Below, in pieces: positions 1-8,544 of a stretch of DNA of 64,000 bases. Within the stretch, counting starts at the first letter, position 1. Each line of letters opens with the position of its first letter. Both the position numbers and the translations under genes were made by a program. Where the stretch lies: assembly GCF_001557535.2 (NCBI RefSeq), contig NZ_CP014315.1, positions 868,001 through 932,000 of the forward strand, in the 5' to 3' direction. The notes beneath the pieces are model-generated. The model was not told the DNA's origin. It ran no database searches and saw nothing but the letters and a program-made list of their open reading frames with translations. Source of the DNA: Burkholderia sp. PAMC 26561. GTDB lineage: Bacteria; Pseudomonadota; Gammaproteobacteria; Burkholderiales; Burkholderiaceae.

Positions 1-1
1 G

Positions 2-964
2 GTCGAGGATCTGCTGGATGTATCTAGAATCACGCGCGGCATCATCGTTCTGAAGCCCGAGAAGATCGATCTGGTCGAGACCGTGCATCGCGCGGTGGAA
101 GCCATGCGCACGGAATTCGAGGCTTGCCGGCACGAGGTCACGCTGGCGCTGCCTATGGACGTATTGCCGATCGCGGCGGACGCAATGCGCATTGAGCAAG
201 TCGTGATCAACCTGCTCGGCAATGCAATCAAATACACGCCGCCGGGCGGCCATATCCGCATCTGCGTCGAGCGGCGCTTCGACGATGCCCTCTTGACGCT
301 GGCCGACAACGGCATTGGCATGTCGGCCGACCTGATCCCCACGATCTTCGACATCTTTGTCCAGGCGGAGCGTTCTCTCGACCGCAAGGCGGCGGGCCTG
401 GGGCTTGGGCTGGCGCTGGTGCATCGGCTGGTCGAATTGCATCACGGCAGCGTGCATGCGTTTAGCGAAGGGCTCAACCGGGGCAGCAAGTTCGTGGTGC
501 GCCTGCCTGCGTTGCCGCGCGGCACCGTTCCGGATGAACCGCTGCACGCGGCGATCCATGCTGCGCCGGAGTTCGGGATCATGCGCATCCTTGTTGTCGA
601 TGACAATGTGGATGCGCTGGAGAGCAGCGCGGCGCTGTTACGTATCGATGGTCACGTGGTGCAGACCGCGCGGGATGGCGCCACCGCCTTGCGCTGTGCC
701 GTCGAGTTCAGCCCCGACGTTGTCCTGCTCGATATCGGCCTGCCGGAGATGGACGGGTATGAGGTCGCACGGCGCTTGCGTTTGCTGCCGGAACTGCACG
801 ACACCTTGCTGATTGCGCATAGTGGTTACGGCGAGGAAGAGCATCTTCAGCGTGCCCGCGAGGCGGGCTTCGATCACCATCTCGTGAAGCCTGCCGACCT
901 CAGTCAACTGAGCGCGATCATCGCGGTTTGTCGTGAAAGAGGTTTTCCGATGGGGAATCATTAG
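2..964 (+). CDS. Hybrid sensor histidine kinase/response regulator (5' truncated)
   Basis: The frame is open from base 2, so the gene starts upstream of the window and about 320 residues of its C-terminal part remain. The first residues (DLLDVSRITRG) match the end of a HisKA dimerisation domain. An HATPase_c domain follows, with N box (EQVVINLLGNAIKYTP), G1 (LADNGIGM) and G2 (GLGLGLALVHRLVELHHG). A receiver domain then starts at RILVVDDN, with phospho-acceptor Asp in LLDIGLPEMDG and the conserved Lys in LVKPAD. The receiver is at the C-terminus, so this is a hybrid kinase that probably passes phosphate to its own receiver and then to an unseen partner. The sensory input lies outside the window, so the signal is unknown. 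Confidence 0.93.
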   Translation, partial: VEDLLDVSRITRGIIVLKPEKIDLVETVHRAVEAMRTEFEACRHEVTLALPMDVLPIAADAMRIEQVVINLLGNAIKYTPPGGHIRICVERRFDDALLTLADNGIGMSADLIPTIFDIFVQAERSLDRKAAGLGLGLALVHRLVELHHGSVHAFSEGLNRGSKFVVRLPALPRGTVPDEPLHAAIHAAPEFGIMRILVVDDNVDALESSAALLRIDGHVVQTARDGATALRCAVEFSPDVVLLDIGLPEMDGYEVARRLRLLPELHDTLLIAHSGYGEEEHLQRAREAGFDHHLVKPADLSQLSAIIAVCRERGFPMGNH

Positions 965-1007
965 AGGAGCGGATGCCCGGTGAACTACTACGCTGCCCCA
1001 CACTGAC

Positions 1008-1042
1008 TTATCCACAGATTCTGTTGGCAAGGCTGTGGAGAA
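1008..1042. promoter_or_regulatory. Pair of DnaA-box-like sites in inverted orientation
   Basis: TTATCCACA (1008-1016) is a perfect consensus DnaA box. TGTGGAGAA (1034-1042) matches the inverse consensus TGTGGATAA at 8 of 9 positions. They lie in the gap between the kinase and the DUF333 gene. Two boxes are too few for an origin. They could titrate DnaA, regulate a neighbour, or belong to a dispersed repeat. Confidence 0.4.
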
Positions 1043-1145
1043 GTCCTGGGAACACGCGGCAAGGCATTGATTTCAATCGGATGTATCGGTCTGCTTCGCG
1101 CCGACTATAATCGCCGCGATCTTTCACAAGTTTGGTTTTATCGTC

Positions 1146-1412
1146 ATGAATTCCCAGTCAATCTTTTTACTCAACACTGCAGCCGCAGTGGTGCTGACCA
1201 CCGCCATGAGCGCGTGCGCATCGCAGGAAAACGCGCAAAGACCTAGCCCCGTCGGCCTGGCGAACCCCGCCTCCCGATACTGCATCAGCCTCGGCGGAAG
1301 ACGCGAAACACGCAAGGATGCCGCCGGCAACCAATCGAGCGTCTGTCGGCTGCCCGACGGCACCACCATCGATGAATGGGCGCTTTTTCGGCGGGATCAT
1401 CCCCAGCCGTGA
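1146..1412 (+). CDS. DUF333-family small lipoprotein
   Basis: An 88-residue protein with a hydrophobic N-terminus ending in a lipobox-like MSAC (Cys about residue 24), so probably a lipoprotein. The mature part carries the DUF333 pattern: NPASRYC, a GG pair, a short loop, then CRLPDG and EEW-like DEWALFRRD. Two cysteines in the domain may pair. DUF333 proteins occur alone or fused to inhibitor-like domains and have no settled function. A TATAAT hexamer lies at 1106-1111, about 35 bp upstream of the ATG, without a clear -35 box. The gene stands alone between the kinase and the copper-related genes. Confidence 0.85.
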   Translation: MNSQSIFLLNTAAAVVLTTAMSACASQENAQRPSPVGLANPASRYCISLGGRRETRKDAAGNQSSVCRLPDGTTIDEWALFRRDHPQP

Positions 1413-1467
1413 CCGATAGCCGCATGTCATAATCCGCGCAGACCATCGGCGGATAACCGGGCGCGAC

Positions 1468-1854
1468 ATGTTGAGCCGTTTTTATCGAAAGATTGGCAGC
1501 CTGCTGGGATTGCTTGCGATCCTCATGGCAACGCTTGCGCCAACGGTTTCTCACAGCCTGGCGGCAAATCATCCAGGCGATGGCATGCAGGACGAGCATT
1601 GTTCAATGCCGTCCATGCAGGGTGCATCGGCCGAAGGCAAGCCGGACGCCGATAAACACACCCAAATGTCCGACGGCCAGGACTGCGCATACTGCAGCTT
1701 GCTCGCTCACATGCCCGCCGTGCCGACTGTGCAGGCACTGTTCGCCACCACGATCCGGCTGACACAACATCAAGTTGCCACGCGCTTCGAAAGTGTCGTG
1801 CGCGTCGAGCCTTACACCTTCGTCCAGCCTCGCGCGCCACCCGTTTTGTCCTGA
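1468..1854 (+). CDS. DUF2946-family protein (copper-associated)
   Basis: A 128-residue protein with an N-terminal hydrophobic segment (LLGLLAILMATLAPTVSHSLA) that could be a signal peptide or anchor. A His/Met/Cys-rich stretch follows, with HCSMPSMQ and DCAYCSLLAHMP. This spacing is typical of DUF2946 proteins, which often lie next to copper-resistance or TonB-receptor genes. The metal-binding residues and the CopC gene about 1 kb downstream suggest a periplasmic copper-related role. That role is inferred from context. The next two genes run in the same direction. Confidence 0.8.
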   Translation: MLSRFYRKIGSLLGLLAILMATLAPTVSHSLAANHPGDGMQDEHCSMPSMQGASAEGKPDADKHTQMSDGQDCAYCSLLAHMPAVPTVQALFATTIRLTQHQVATRFESVVRVEPYTFVQPRAPPVLS

Positions 1855-1946
1855 TCTGATTCCACGAATACATAGCCGGGTCGCACGCCGTATCAACGGC
1901 GTGCGACGGCTTGACGACGACCTGTCACCAGACCAAACGGATCACC

Positions 1947-2843
1947 ATGCGAACCTTTTCAACGCGCAGCGCGGCGCCGCTGCTTGCGTCGTCGATTCTT
2001 TCGACTGCCGCTACCGCCTGCTTCCTGATTCCATCTCCAGCCCACGCACATGCGGTTGCGGGCGACCGTGTCTTTCCATCAACCCTGTCGGTAGACGACC
2101 CCGGTGTCGGCGATGAAGCCAATTTCCAGTACGGCCATCAACGCGTACCGGGAGACAACGGCGATCAAAGCATCAATACCTTCGATGCCGAATACGACAA
2201 GCTCATTACGCCACGGTTGGCGGTATCGGTGGGCGAGACCTATGTGATGCAGAACAACCCGAAGGCGCGCGGTTTTGACAACCTCGATGTCGGCGTGAAG
2301 TACCTGCTCTACGTGAACGAGGCACACGAGTTCATGACATCGGTTGGCCTGGATGCCGAGATTGGCGGCACAGGAAGCCACGCCATAGCAGACAGCTTCT
2401 CGACGCTTTCGCCGACGATCTTTGCGGGCAAGGGCATGGGTGATCTCCCGGATTCGCTCGCCTATCTGCGACCGATCGCTATCACCGGCGAAGCCGGTCC
2501 CGCGCTGACCACGGGCGCCGGCCAGCCGAATGCGTTCAATTACGGCTTCACCGTTCAATACAGCCTGCCGTACTTGCAGCAGCACGTCCATGACCTCGGT
2601 TTGCCGCAACCGCTGTCGAATATCGTCCCGCTGGTTGAAGTTCCATTGTCACGCAGCCAGGGGCAGACCACCGGCACCGTGAACCCGGGTTTTATCTGGA
2701 TCAACCGCTATGGACAGTTCGGCGTGGAGGCGCAGATCCCGATCAACCGGGCGAGCGGATCGCATGTAGGCATTCTGGTCCAGGCCCATATTTTCTTTGA
2801 TGACGTCGCGCCGAACACCATCGGCAAGCCGCTGTTCCAGTAA
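1947..2843 (+). CDS. Predicted outer-membrane beta-barrel protein, copper-cluster context
   Basis: About 298 residues from the ATG at 1947. A TTG at 1911 also opens the frame but lies ahead of the signal peptide. The signal peptide ends at PAHAHA, and the mature protein starts with a His-containing segment. The rest alternates short polar and aromatic stretches, with repeated acidic turns and a closing hydrophobic strand (HVGILVQAHIFFDD), as in transporter-like barrels. It sits 14 bp before copC, so the two are very likely cotranscribed. I do not recognise a named family. A porin-like or metal-handling envelope role is inferred from context. Confidence 0.75.
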   Translation: MRTFSTRSAAPLLASSILSTAATACFLIPSPAHAHAVAGDRVFPSTLSVDDPGVGDEANFQYGHQRVPGDNGDQSINTFDAEYDKLITPRLAVSVGETYVMQNNPKARGFDNLDVGVKYLLYVNEAHEFMTSVGLDAEIGGTGSHAIADSFSTLSPTIFAGKGMGDLPDSLAYLRPIAITGEAGPALTTGAGQPNAFNYGFTVQYSLPYLQQHVHDLGLPQPLSNIVPLVEVPLSRSQGQTTGTVNPGFIWINRYGQFGVEAQIPINRASGSHVGILVQAHIFFDDVAPNTIGKPLFQ

Positions 2844-2857
2844 CGAGGATATCCCCG

Positions 2858-3211
2858 ATGAAAACCAGATATTCAATCACGCTCGCCGCCGGGCTGCTGT
2901 TTGCTGTCAACGCATTCGCGCACGTGTTCCCGCAAAAGCAGGAGCCGGGAGCGGGGGCTTCAGTGGAGTCGCCCGCGCAGGCGAAGATTACGTTCGATGG
3001 GCCGCTGGAACCGGCGTTCACCGTGCTCACCGTCACCGACGCCGCCGGCAAGCAGGTCAATACCGCCAAATCGACAGTCGATGCCCAACAGCCGACGATC
3101 GCTACCGTCGCGCTGCCGGTTCTGCCGCCGGGGCACTACATCGTTCATTGGGCTGCGGTAGCGGACGATGGACATAGAACGCATGGCGATTACCCGTTCG
3201 ATGTGAAATAA
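2858..3211 (+). CDS. copC: CopC-domain periplasmic copper-binding protein
   Basis: A 117-residue protein with a signal peptide ending NAFA, so the mature chain begins with His (HVFPQ), the usual N-terminal Cu(II) ligand of CopC. The single CopC/YobA immunoglobulin-like domain includes FDGPLEP, LTVTDAAGKQV and a C-terminal DDGHRTHGDYPFDVK, whose Asp-Gly-His supplies the other expected Cu(II) ligands. CopC carries copper in the periplasm, often with a CopD membrane partner. No copD is in the window. An SD-like GAGG precedes the ATG. The gene is last in the DUF2946-barrel-copC run and converges on the mannitol-dehydrogenase-family gene. Confidence 0.9.
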   Translation: MKTRYSITLAAGLLFAVNAFAHVFPQKQEPGAGASVESPAQAKITFDGPLEPAFTVLTVTDAAGKQVNTAKSTVDAQQPTIATVALPVLPPGHYIVHWAAVADDGHRTHGDYPFDVK

Positions 3212-3247
3212 AACCCGTTCGGGGTTCATCGCCAGCCTTGAGCGGCT

Positions 3248-4735
3248 TTATGGCTGCAGGGCCGCGTGCTCAATCGCGGCTCTTGCCCCCTTGTTCAATT
3301 GCACGACCGCCGCAATCAGCTCATGGCGAAAGGTTTTACTCGATGCCAGCTCGGCGTCGAATACTTCGCGGCATCCAAGCACGGCATCGACAAGTTCTTC
3401 CGGCGTATTGCCAGCGCTTTCCACCAGCAATGTGAGCTTTGCAGCCATCGGATCATTGATCGAAAACGTGGAACCATCGTCGGCGCGGCCGCGCAAGAAT
3501 ACGAACCACGCTGCCACGCCAAGGGCGAGTCGCGCGATCGATTCACCCCGCGCCAATCGCGCTGAAATCGTCCCGAGCAAGCGCGGCGGGATCTTCTGAC
3601 TTCCATCCATCGCGATCTGCGCACAGCGATGCTTGAGCGCCGGATTCGAATAACGTTCTATCAACGCATCGCGATACGCCATCAGATCGAAAGTGCGCGG
3701 AACGGTTAGCGTGGGTGCGATCTCATGCGTCATCATCGCGTGAATCAGCGTTCGCACAGGCGGGAAAGACATGGCTTCATCGATAGTCGCAAAACCGCCA
3801 AGCATGGAGAGATAAGCGAGCGTGGAATGCGTGGCGTTCAGCATGCGCAGCTTGGCGAGCTCGAAAGGCATGACGTCATTCACCAACTGCGCGCCAACGC
3901 GGTCCCAAGCGGGCCGCCCAGCCGGAAAGCGATCCTCGATCACCCATTGGCGGAACGGTTCGCACGGGACCGGCGCGTCGTCGCGCAAGCCCAGTGCGCT
4001 CATTGCGGCATCGCGATCAGCATCCGTTGTGGAAGGGACGATGCGGTCCACCATCGTGGATGGAAACGCCACCTCGCGTTCGATCCATGCGGCGAGGTTT
4101 GTATCGAGTGCGCTTGCATATGAGCAGACGACTTGCCGCAAGGCTGCGCCGTTGTGCGAGAGGTTGTCGCACGAAAGCACGGTGAACGGTGCTGCGCCCG
4201 CGTCACGCCGCGCGCGCAGAGCGGCGACCAGGATACCCGGGACGGTGCCTGGCTCGTCGGGGTTGTGAACATCATGCGCGACGCCGGGATGCGCAAGGTC
4301 TACGTCGCCGGATGTCGGATCGCGGCAATATCCCTTCTCCGTCACGGTCAGCGAGACGATGCGAACGTTGGTATTGGCGAGCAATTCGAACAGGCGAATG
4401 CGATCGTGCGGCATGGCAAGCACTTCACGCAGCGCACGCACGACGGTCGTTTTCACACCATCAGGTCCGCGTTCCACCACGCTATACAAACCGTCTTGCG
4501 CCATCAATGCGTCGCGCTTGGTGACGTCGCCCTGCAAAGTGACGCCGCATATCCCCCAGTCGCCACCGGCGGCGAGCATGGCTTCTTCCGTATAGACGGC
4601 CTCGTGCGCCCGATGAAAATTGCCGATGCCCAGATGCACGATGCCAATGGATGGCTCCCGCCACCCCTGTCCAAGCACATGACTCTCCTTGAGCGATGCC
4701 AGCGCATCGCGACACAGCCTTGATTTAGCGTTCAT
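3248..4735 (-). CDS. Mannitol dehydrogenase family oxidoreductase, probable D-fructuronate reductase
   Basis: A 495-residue member of the polyol long-chain dehydrogenase family (mannitol 2-dehydrogenase, D-arabinitol dehydrogenase, UxuB). The N-terminal Rossmann region shows GIVHLGIGNFHRAHEAVYTE. Further on are PSTMVDRIVP and the catalytic-domain LRMLNATHSTLAYL, with the conserved Lys and Asn-His group. Length fits the family. It is divergent from a ManD-type mannonate dehydratase and a polyol dehydrogenase. That favours reduction of D-fructuronate to D-mannonate (UxuB role) over mannitol oxidation, but sequence alone does not settle the substrate. Control probably runs through the 4736-4829 intergenic region and the GntR/FCD regulator at 8545. 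Confidence 0.88.
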   Translation of the reverse strand: MNAKSRLCRDALASLKESHVLGQGWREPSIGIVHLGIGNFHRAHEAVYTEEAMLAAGGDWGICGVTLQGDVTKRDALMAQDGLYSVVERGPDGVKTTVVRALREVLAMPHDRIRLFELLANTNVRIVSLTVTEKGYCRDPTSGDVDLAHPGVAHDVHNPDEPGTVPGILVAALRARRDAGAAPFTVLSCDNLSHNGAALRQVVCSYASALDTNLAAWIEREVAFPSTMVDRIVPSTTDADRDAAMSALGLRDDAPVPCEPFRQWVIEDRFPAGRPAWDRVGAQLVNDVMPFELAKLRMLNATHSTLAYLSMLGGFATIDEAMSFPPVRTLIHAMMTHEIAPTLTVPRTFDLMAYRDALIERYSNPALKHRCAQIAMDGSQKIPPRLLGTISARLARGESIARLALGVAAWFVFLRGRADDGSTFSINDPMAAKLTLLVESAGNTPEELVDAVLGCREVFDAELASSKTFRHELIAAVVQLNKGARAAIEHAALQP

Positions 4736-4761
4736 TTGATAACCCCTAGCCGGGAAAACCC

Positions 4762-4793
4762 TTGATTGACGTCTTCGTCTACTTGTATGGTAG
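4762..4793 (+). promoter_or_regulatory. Divergent promoter region with GTATGGTAG motif
   Basis: The 94-bp gap between the divergent reductase and manD genes contains a candidate -35 TTGATT (4762-4767) and -10 TATGGT (4786-4791), 18 bp apart, facing manD. GTATGGTAG (4785-4793) overlaps the -10 and is repeated exactly just before the GntR gene (8536-8544). The wider CTAC-N7-GTAG (4779-4793) is partly dyadic, so a GntR/FCD operator is plausible. Confidence 0.4.
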
Positions 4794-4829
4794 CATCATT
4801 TCCAACGATAGAATCTCAAGGAAAGCCCC

Positions 4830-6038
4830 ATGAAAATTGTCCGTGCCGACGTCATCGTCACATGTCCGGGCCGCAATTTCGTCACATTGAAAGTAGTGAC
4901 GGACGAAGGGGTCTACGGCATTGGCGACGCCACGTTGAATGGCCGCGAACTGGCCGTGGCGTCTTACCTGAAGGATCACGTTTGCCCGATGCTGATCGGG
5001 CGTGATCCGGGTCGTATCGAAGATATGTGGCAGCTTTTATACAAGGGCGCTTACTGGCGGCGCGGTCCGGTGACCATGACCGCCATTGCAGCGGTGGATG
5101 TCGCGCTGTGGGACATTCTCGGCAAGGTCGCGAACCTGCCGCTGTACAAGCTCCTCGGCGGCGCATCGCGTGAAAGCGTGATGGTGTACGGACACGCAAC
5201 AGGCCGCGATATTCCCGAAGCGCTCGACCGCTATGCGGACCATGTAGAGCAGGGCTACCAGGCGATCCGCATTCAGTGCGGCGTGCCGAACATGCGGTCG
5301 GTTTACGGCGTATCGAAAGGCTCGGGCATGTATGAACCCGCGACCAAAGGCGTGGTGGAAGAGCAGACGTGGTCATCGGAGAAGTATCTCGACTTCGTGC
5401 CGAAACTCTTCGAGGCAGTGCGCGACAAGTTCGGCTTCGATACCCATCTGCTTCACGATGTACATCACCGTCTCACACCCATCGAAGCCGCGCGTCTCGG
5501 CAAGTCGGTCGAGCCGTATCGGCTCTTCTGGATGGAAGACCCCACGCCTGCCGAGAACCAGGCCGGTTTCCGCCTGATCCGCGAGCACACCGTGACGCCG
5601 ATTGCCGTGGGCGAAGTGTTCAACAGCATCTGGGACTGCAAGCAGCTCATTGAAGAGCAACTCATCGATTACATCCGCGCGACGCTCACACATGCCGGCG
5701 GTATTACCCACCTGAAGCGCATCGCGGATTTCGCTTCGCTTTATCAGGTGCGCACGGGTTGTCATGGGCCTTCAGATCTGTCGCCTGTCTGCATGGGCGC
5801 CGCGTTGCATTTCGACTTGTGGGTGCCGAACTTCGGCGTGCAGGAATACATGGGTTTTCCGGCGGAAGCGCTCGATGTTTTCCCGCACGCATGGACGTTC
5901 GAGCGCGGCACGATGCATCCCGGCGATGCACCCGGCCACGGCGTCGACATAGACGAAGAACTCGCCGCACGCTATCCATATGACCCGGCGTACCTGCCGG
6001 TTGCACGTCTTGAGGACGGCACGCTCTGGAACTGGTGA
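4830..6038 (+). CDS. manD: D-mannonate dehydratase, enolase superfamily (ManD/RspA type)
   Basis: A 402-residue enolase-superfamily dehydratase that converts D-mannonate to 2-keto-3-deoxy-D-gluconate. Mg ligands and acid/base residues appear in order: Asp and His in HDVHHRLTP, Glu in [12 protein letters not shown], Glu in [10 protein letters not shown] and His in [11 protein letters not shown]. The ManD-specific Arg/Tyr loop is in [17 protein letters not shown], and the C-terminus is the usual Trp-rich tail. Length equals that of characterised ManD proteins. Some close relatives are low-efficiency D-gluconate dehydratases, so activity cannot be read from sequence. It leads a plus-strand run of manD, polyol dehydrogenase, MFS carrier and GntR, with gaps under 60 bp. 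Confidence 0.93.
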   Translation: MKIVRADVIVTCPGRNFVTLKVVTDEGVYGIGDATLNGRELAVASYLKDHVCPMLIGRDPGRIEDMWQLLYKGAYWRRGPVTMTAIAAVDVALWDILGKVANLPLYKLLGGASRESVMVYGHATGRDIPEALDRYADHVEQGYQAIRIQCGVPNMRSVYGVSKGSGMYEPATKGVVEEQTWSSEKYLDFVPKLFEAVRDKFGFDTHLLHDVHHRLTPIEAARLGKSVEPYRLFWMEDPTPAENQAGFRLIREHTVTPIAVGEVFNSIWDCKQLIEEQLIDYIRATLTHAGGITHLKRIADFASLYQVRTGCHGPSDLSPVCMGAALHFDLWVPNFGVQEYMGFPAEALDVFPHAWTFERGTMHPGDAPGHGVDIDEELAARYPYDPAYLPVARLEDGTLWNW

Positions 6039-6094
6039 TCCGCATCGCCTGAGCAGAATCATCGCGTCGAACATCAATATCAACGGAGTCTCTC

Positions 6095-7132
6095 ATGCTT
6101 GCAGCCGTCCTTTACGAACCGAAACGCTTGCGTATCGATGAAGTCAATGCCCCTCAACCCCAACCCGGCCAGGTCCAGATTCGCGTGCGCGCGGGCGGTA
6201 TCTGCGGGTCGGATCTGTCGTATTACTTCAAGGGCAAAAGCGGCGACTTCGCGGTGCGTGAGCCGTTCGTGCTGGGTCACGAGGTTGCGGGCGAGATCGC
6301 GGCGCTTGGCGCCGGCGTCACAGGCCTACGCGTCGGCCAACGCGTTGCGGTGAACCCGGGGCTCAACTGCGGCGAGTGCCGGTTCTGCGTGAAGGGCATG
6401 ACCAATCATTGCCTCAACATGCGCTTCATGGGCAGTGCTTCAACGTTCCCGCATATGCAAGGCATGTTTCGTCAGTACATTGCCGTTGCCGCGCGGCAAT
6501 GCGTGCTCGTGCCCGACACACTTGGCTTCGCCCAGGCGTCCATGGCCGAACCGCTCGCCGTCGCCTTGCATGCGCTGAGGCATGCAGGCTCGCTCGTCGG
6601 CGCACATGTGCTCGTGGTCGGATGCGGGCCGATCGGCTGCATTTTGTTGTCGGTTGCGCGGCGTGCGGGGGCGCATCGTCTGGTTGCACTGGATCTGGCC
6701 GAGAAGGCGTTGCAGATGGCCACGACGCTCGGCGCGGATCAGACCGTGCTCGCCACTGATCAAAAGCAAGTCGATGCATGGTCGCAGTCGCGCGGCACGT
6801 TCGATGTCGTCATCGAGGCATCGGGCAGCCCCGCGGGACTCGATACCGCCCTGCGTGCAGCGCGCGCCGGCGGCACGGTGATCCAGGTGGGGAATCTGCC
6901 TGCGGGGCAATCGCCCGTTGCGGCCAATCTCGTGATGGCGAAGGAGTTGCGCTATCAGGGGTCGTTCCGTTTCACCGATGAATACGCGGTCGCCGCCGAA
7001 GAGATCGCCACGGGCAAGATCGACCTGAGCCCGTTGATGACGCATGTCTTCCCACTTGCGGACGCGAACCGCGCGTTCGAAGTCGCACATGACCGAAACC
7101 AGTCGATGAAAGTCCATCTGCAGTTCGACTAA
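6095..7132 (+). CDS. Zinc-dependent polyol/hexonate dehydrogenase (L-gulonate or L-idonate 5-dehydrogenase type)
   Basis: A 345-residue medium-chain dehydrogenase with catalytic zinc ligands Cys in GGICGSDLSYY and His-Glu in GHEVAGE, and a structural-zinc loop with four Cys in GLNCGECRFCVKGMTNHC. The nucleotide-binding fold begins VVGCGPIGC and is followed by an acidic LDLAEK, favouring NAD. RspB/IdnD-type relatives oxidise L-gulonate or L-idonate at C5. Beside manD and a UxuB-like reductase, this gene would supply D-fructuronate from L-gulonate. It is 56 bp after manD and 59 bp before the transporter, with GGAG-type SD spacing. Confidence 0.87.
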   Translation: MLAAVLYEPKRLRIDEVNAPQPQPGQVQIRVRAGGICGSDLSYYFKGKSGDFAVREPFVLGHEVAGEIAALGAGVTGLRVGQRVAVNPGLNCGECRFCVKGMTNHCLNMRFMGSASTFPHMQGMFRQYIAVAARQCVLVPDTLGFAQASMAEPLAVALHALRHAGSLVGAHVLVVGCGPIGCILLSVARRAGAHRLVALDLAEKALQMATTLGADQTVLATDQKQVDAWSQSRGTFDVVIEASGSPAGLDTALRAARAGGTVIQVGNLPAGQSPVAANLVMAKELRYQGSFRFTDEYAVAAEEIATGKIDLSPLMTHVFPLADANRAFEVAHDRNQSMKVHLQFD

Positions 7133-7191
7133 AACCCATCTACGCATCGCCAAGCGCCCGATTGCATAGAGGCGTAAATCAGGAGACGTCC

Positions 7192-8490
7192 ATGTTCAAG
7201 AGCCAACGCTGGTTCGTAGTCGGTTTGCTGTTTCTTGCGGGAGTGATCAATTATCTCGATCGCGCCGCGCTCTCCATTGCCGCGCCGCTCATTCAGAAGG
7301 ACCTGAACTTCTCGCATGCGCAAATGGGTATTGTGTTCAGCAGCTTTTTTATCGGCTATGCGCTGTTCAACTTCATTGGCGGCGTGGCGTCGGACAAGAT
7401 CGGCGCGAAGAAAGTGTTCGGCGCGTCCATGGGCATCTGGTCGGTCTTCTGCGGCGCCACTGCTCTGGCGAGCAGCCTGGGATCGCTGATCGTGTTGCGC
7501 GTGTTGTTCGGCATGGGCGAAGGGCCGTTCAGTTCGTCCAACAGCAAGATGGTCAACAACTGGTTTCCGCGCCGAGAAGTAGCGAGCGCGATCGGCGTGA
7601 TCAGTTCCGGTACGCCGCTTGGCGGCGCGCTCGCGGGACCTGTAGTCGGTTATCTGGCAATACGGTTTGGCTGGCGCTGGGCGTTCGTCGCAATCATGGT
7701 GCTGGGACTCATGTGGCTCGTGCTGTGGTCGTTGACCACCACCGAAAGGCCGCAGCAGAACAAGCGCGTTTCCGCCAGTGAACTTGCGTTGATTGTCGAG
7801 GGACAACAGCAGGCTTCATCGATGGAAAGCGCACCCGCGGGCGAGAAACTCGGCCTGCGTTTCTACCTGAAGCAGCCGATCATCCTTGCGACGGCATTCG
7901 CGTTTTTCTCCTACAACTACGTGCTGTTCTTCTTCCTGTCGTGGTTCCCGACTTACCTCATGGAAGCCCATCATCTGTCGCTGCATGACATGAGCATTGC
8001 GACCGTGATTCCTTGGGTGCTCGGAAGCATTGGTCTCGCCGCAGGCGGTTTTATCACCGACATGATCCTGCGCATCACCGGCAAGCCCTTGCTCGCGCGC
8101 CGCATGGTCCTGTCCGTGTGCCTCGGCGCAGCGGCCGTGTGCGTGGGCTTTGCCGGACGCGTGGAAAGCATGCAGGGCGCGGTTGCGTTGATGTCCGTGT
8201 CCATCTTCTTCCTGTACGTGACCGGCGCGGTCTATTGGGCCGTGATCCAGGATACGGTTCGCCGCGAGAACGTCGGCGGCGTGGGCGGGTTCGTGCATCT
8301 GCTCGCGAATCTTGCCGGCGTGATCGGGCCGGCGGTGACGGGGTTCATCGTGCAGGCCACACATGGTGCTTACGGTAGTGCGTTCGTGCTTGCGGGCGCC
8401 GTTGCGGTGCTCGGCGCGCTGTGTTCGCTCATATGGATTCGCGAGCCGCGCGGCAAAGGTGTCGGCACGCGGCGGGTGGTTGTATCGTAG
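7192..8490 (+). CDS. MFS transporter, hexonate/hexuronate (anion:cation symporter) type
   Basis: About 432 residues from the ATG at 7192, which has AGGAG at 7181. An upstream start at 7162 would lack an SD. Twelve hydrophobic segments are visible. The first contains VINYLDRAALSIAAPLI, the hallmark of the anion:cation symporter family (ExuT, GudP, DgoT), and GGVASDKIGAKKVFG is the MFS loop 2-3 motif. It most likely imports the sugar acid used by the flanking enzymes. It is third in the manD run. The substrate is inferred from the neighbours. Confidence 0.9.
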   Translation: MFKSQRWFVVGLLFLAGVINYLDRAALSIAAPLIQKDLNFSHAQMGIVFSSFFIGYALFNFIGGVASDKIGAKKVFGASMGIWSVFCGATALASSLGSLIVLRVLFGMGEGPFSSSNSKMVNNWFPRREVASAIGVISSGTPLGGALAGPVVGYLAIRFGWRWAFVAIMVLGLMWLVLWSLTTTERPQQNKRVSASELALIVEGQQQASSMESAPAGEKLGLRFYLKQPIILATAFAFFSYNYVLFFFLSWFPTYLMEAHHLSLHDMSIATVIPWVLGSIGLAAGGFITDMILRITGKPLLARRMVLSVCLGAAAVCVGFAGRVESMQGAVALMSVSIFFLYVTGAVYWAVIQDTVRRENVGGVGGFVHLLANLAGVIGPAVTGFIVQATHGAYGSAFVLAGAVAVLGALCSLIWIREPRGKGVGTRRVVVS

Positions 8491-8535
8491 GTTCGTGCAT
8501 GCCGGAGGGTCCGATCCGGCAACAGCCGCGTGGTA

Positions 8536-8544
8536 GTATGGTAG
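8536..8544 (+). promoter_or_regulatory. Second GTATGGTAG motif before the GntR start
   Basis: GTATGGTAG ends immediately before the first ATG of the GntR gene and is identical to 4785-4793 in the manD promoter. The sequence before it is GGTA, making GGTAGTATGGTAG. Identical 9-mers before the structural genes and the regulator suggest autoregulation. Two copies are suggestive, not proof. Confidence 0.35.

Noticed and set aside
1008..1042. Replication origin
   Set aside because: Only two DnaA-like boxes, with no AT-rich unwinding region or dnaA/dnaN/parA genes nearby.
3212..3232. Short AACCCG/CGGGGTT hairpin between copC and the reductase gene
   Set aside because: Six base pairs with a bulge, a 2-nt loop and no T-tract; too weak to call a terminator.
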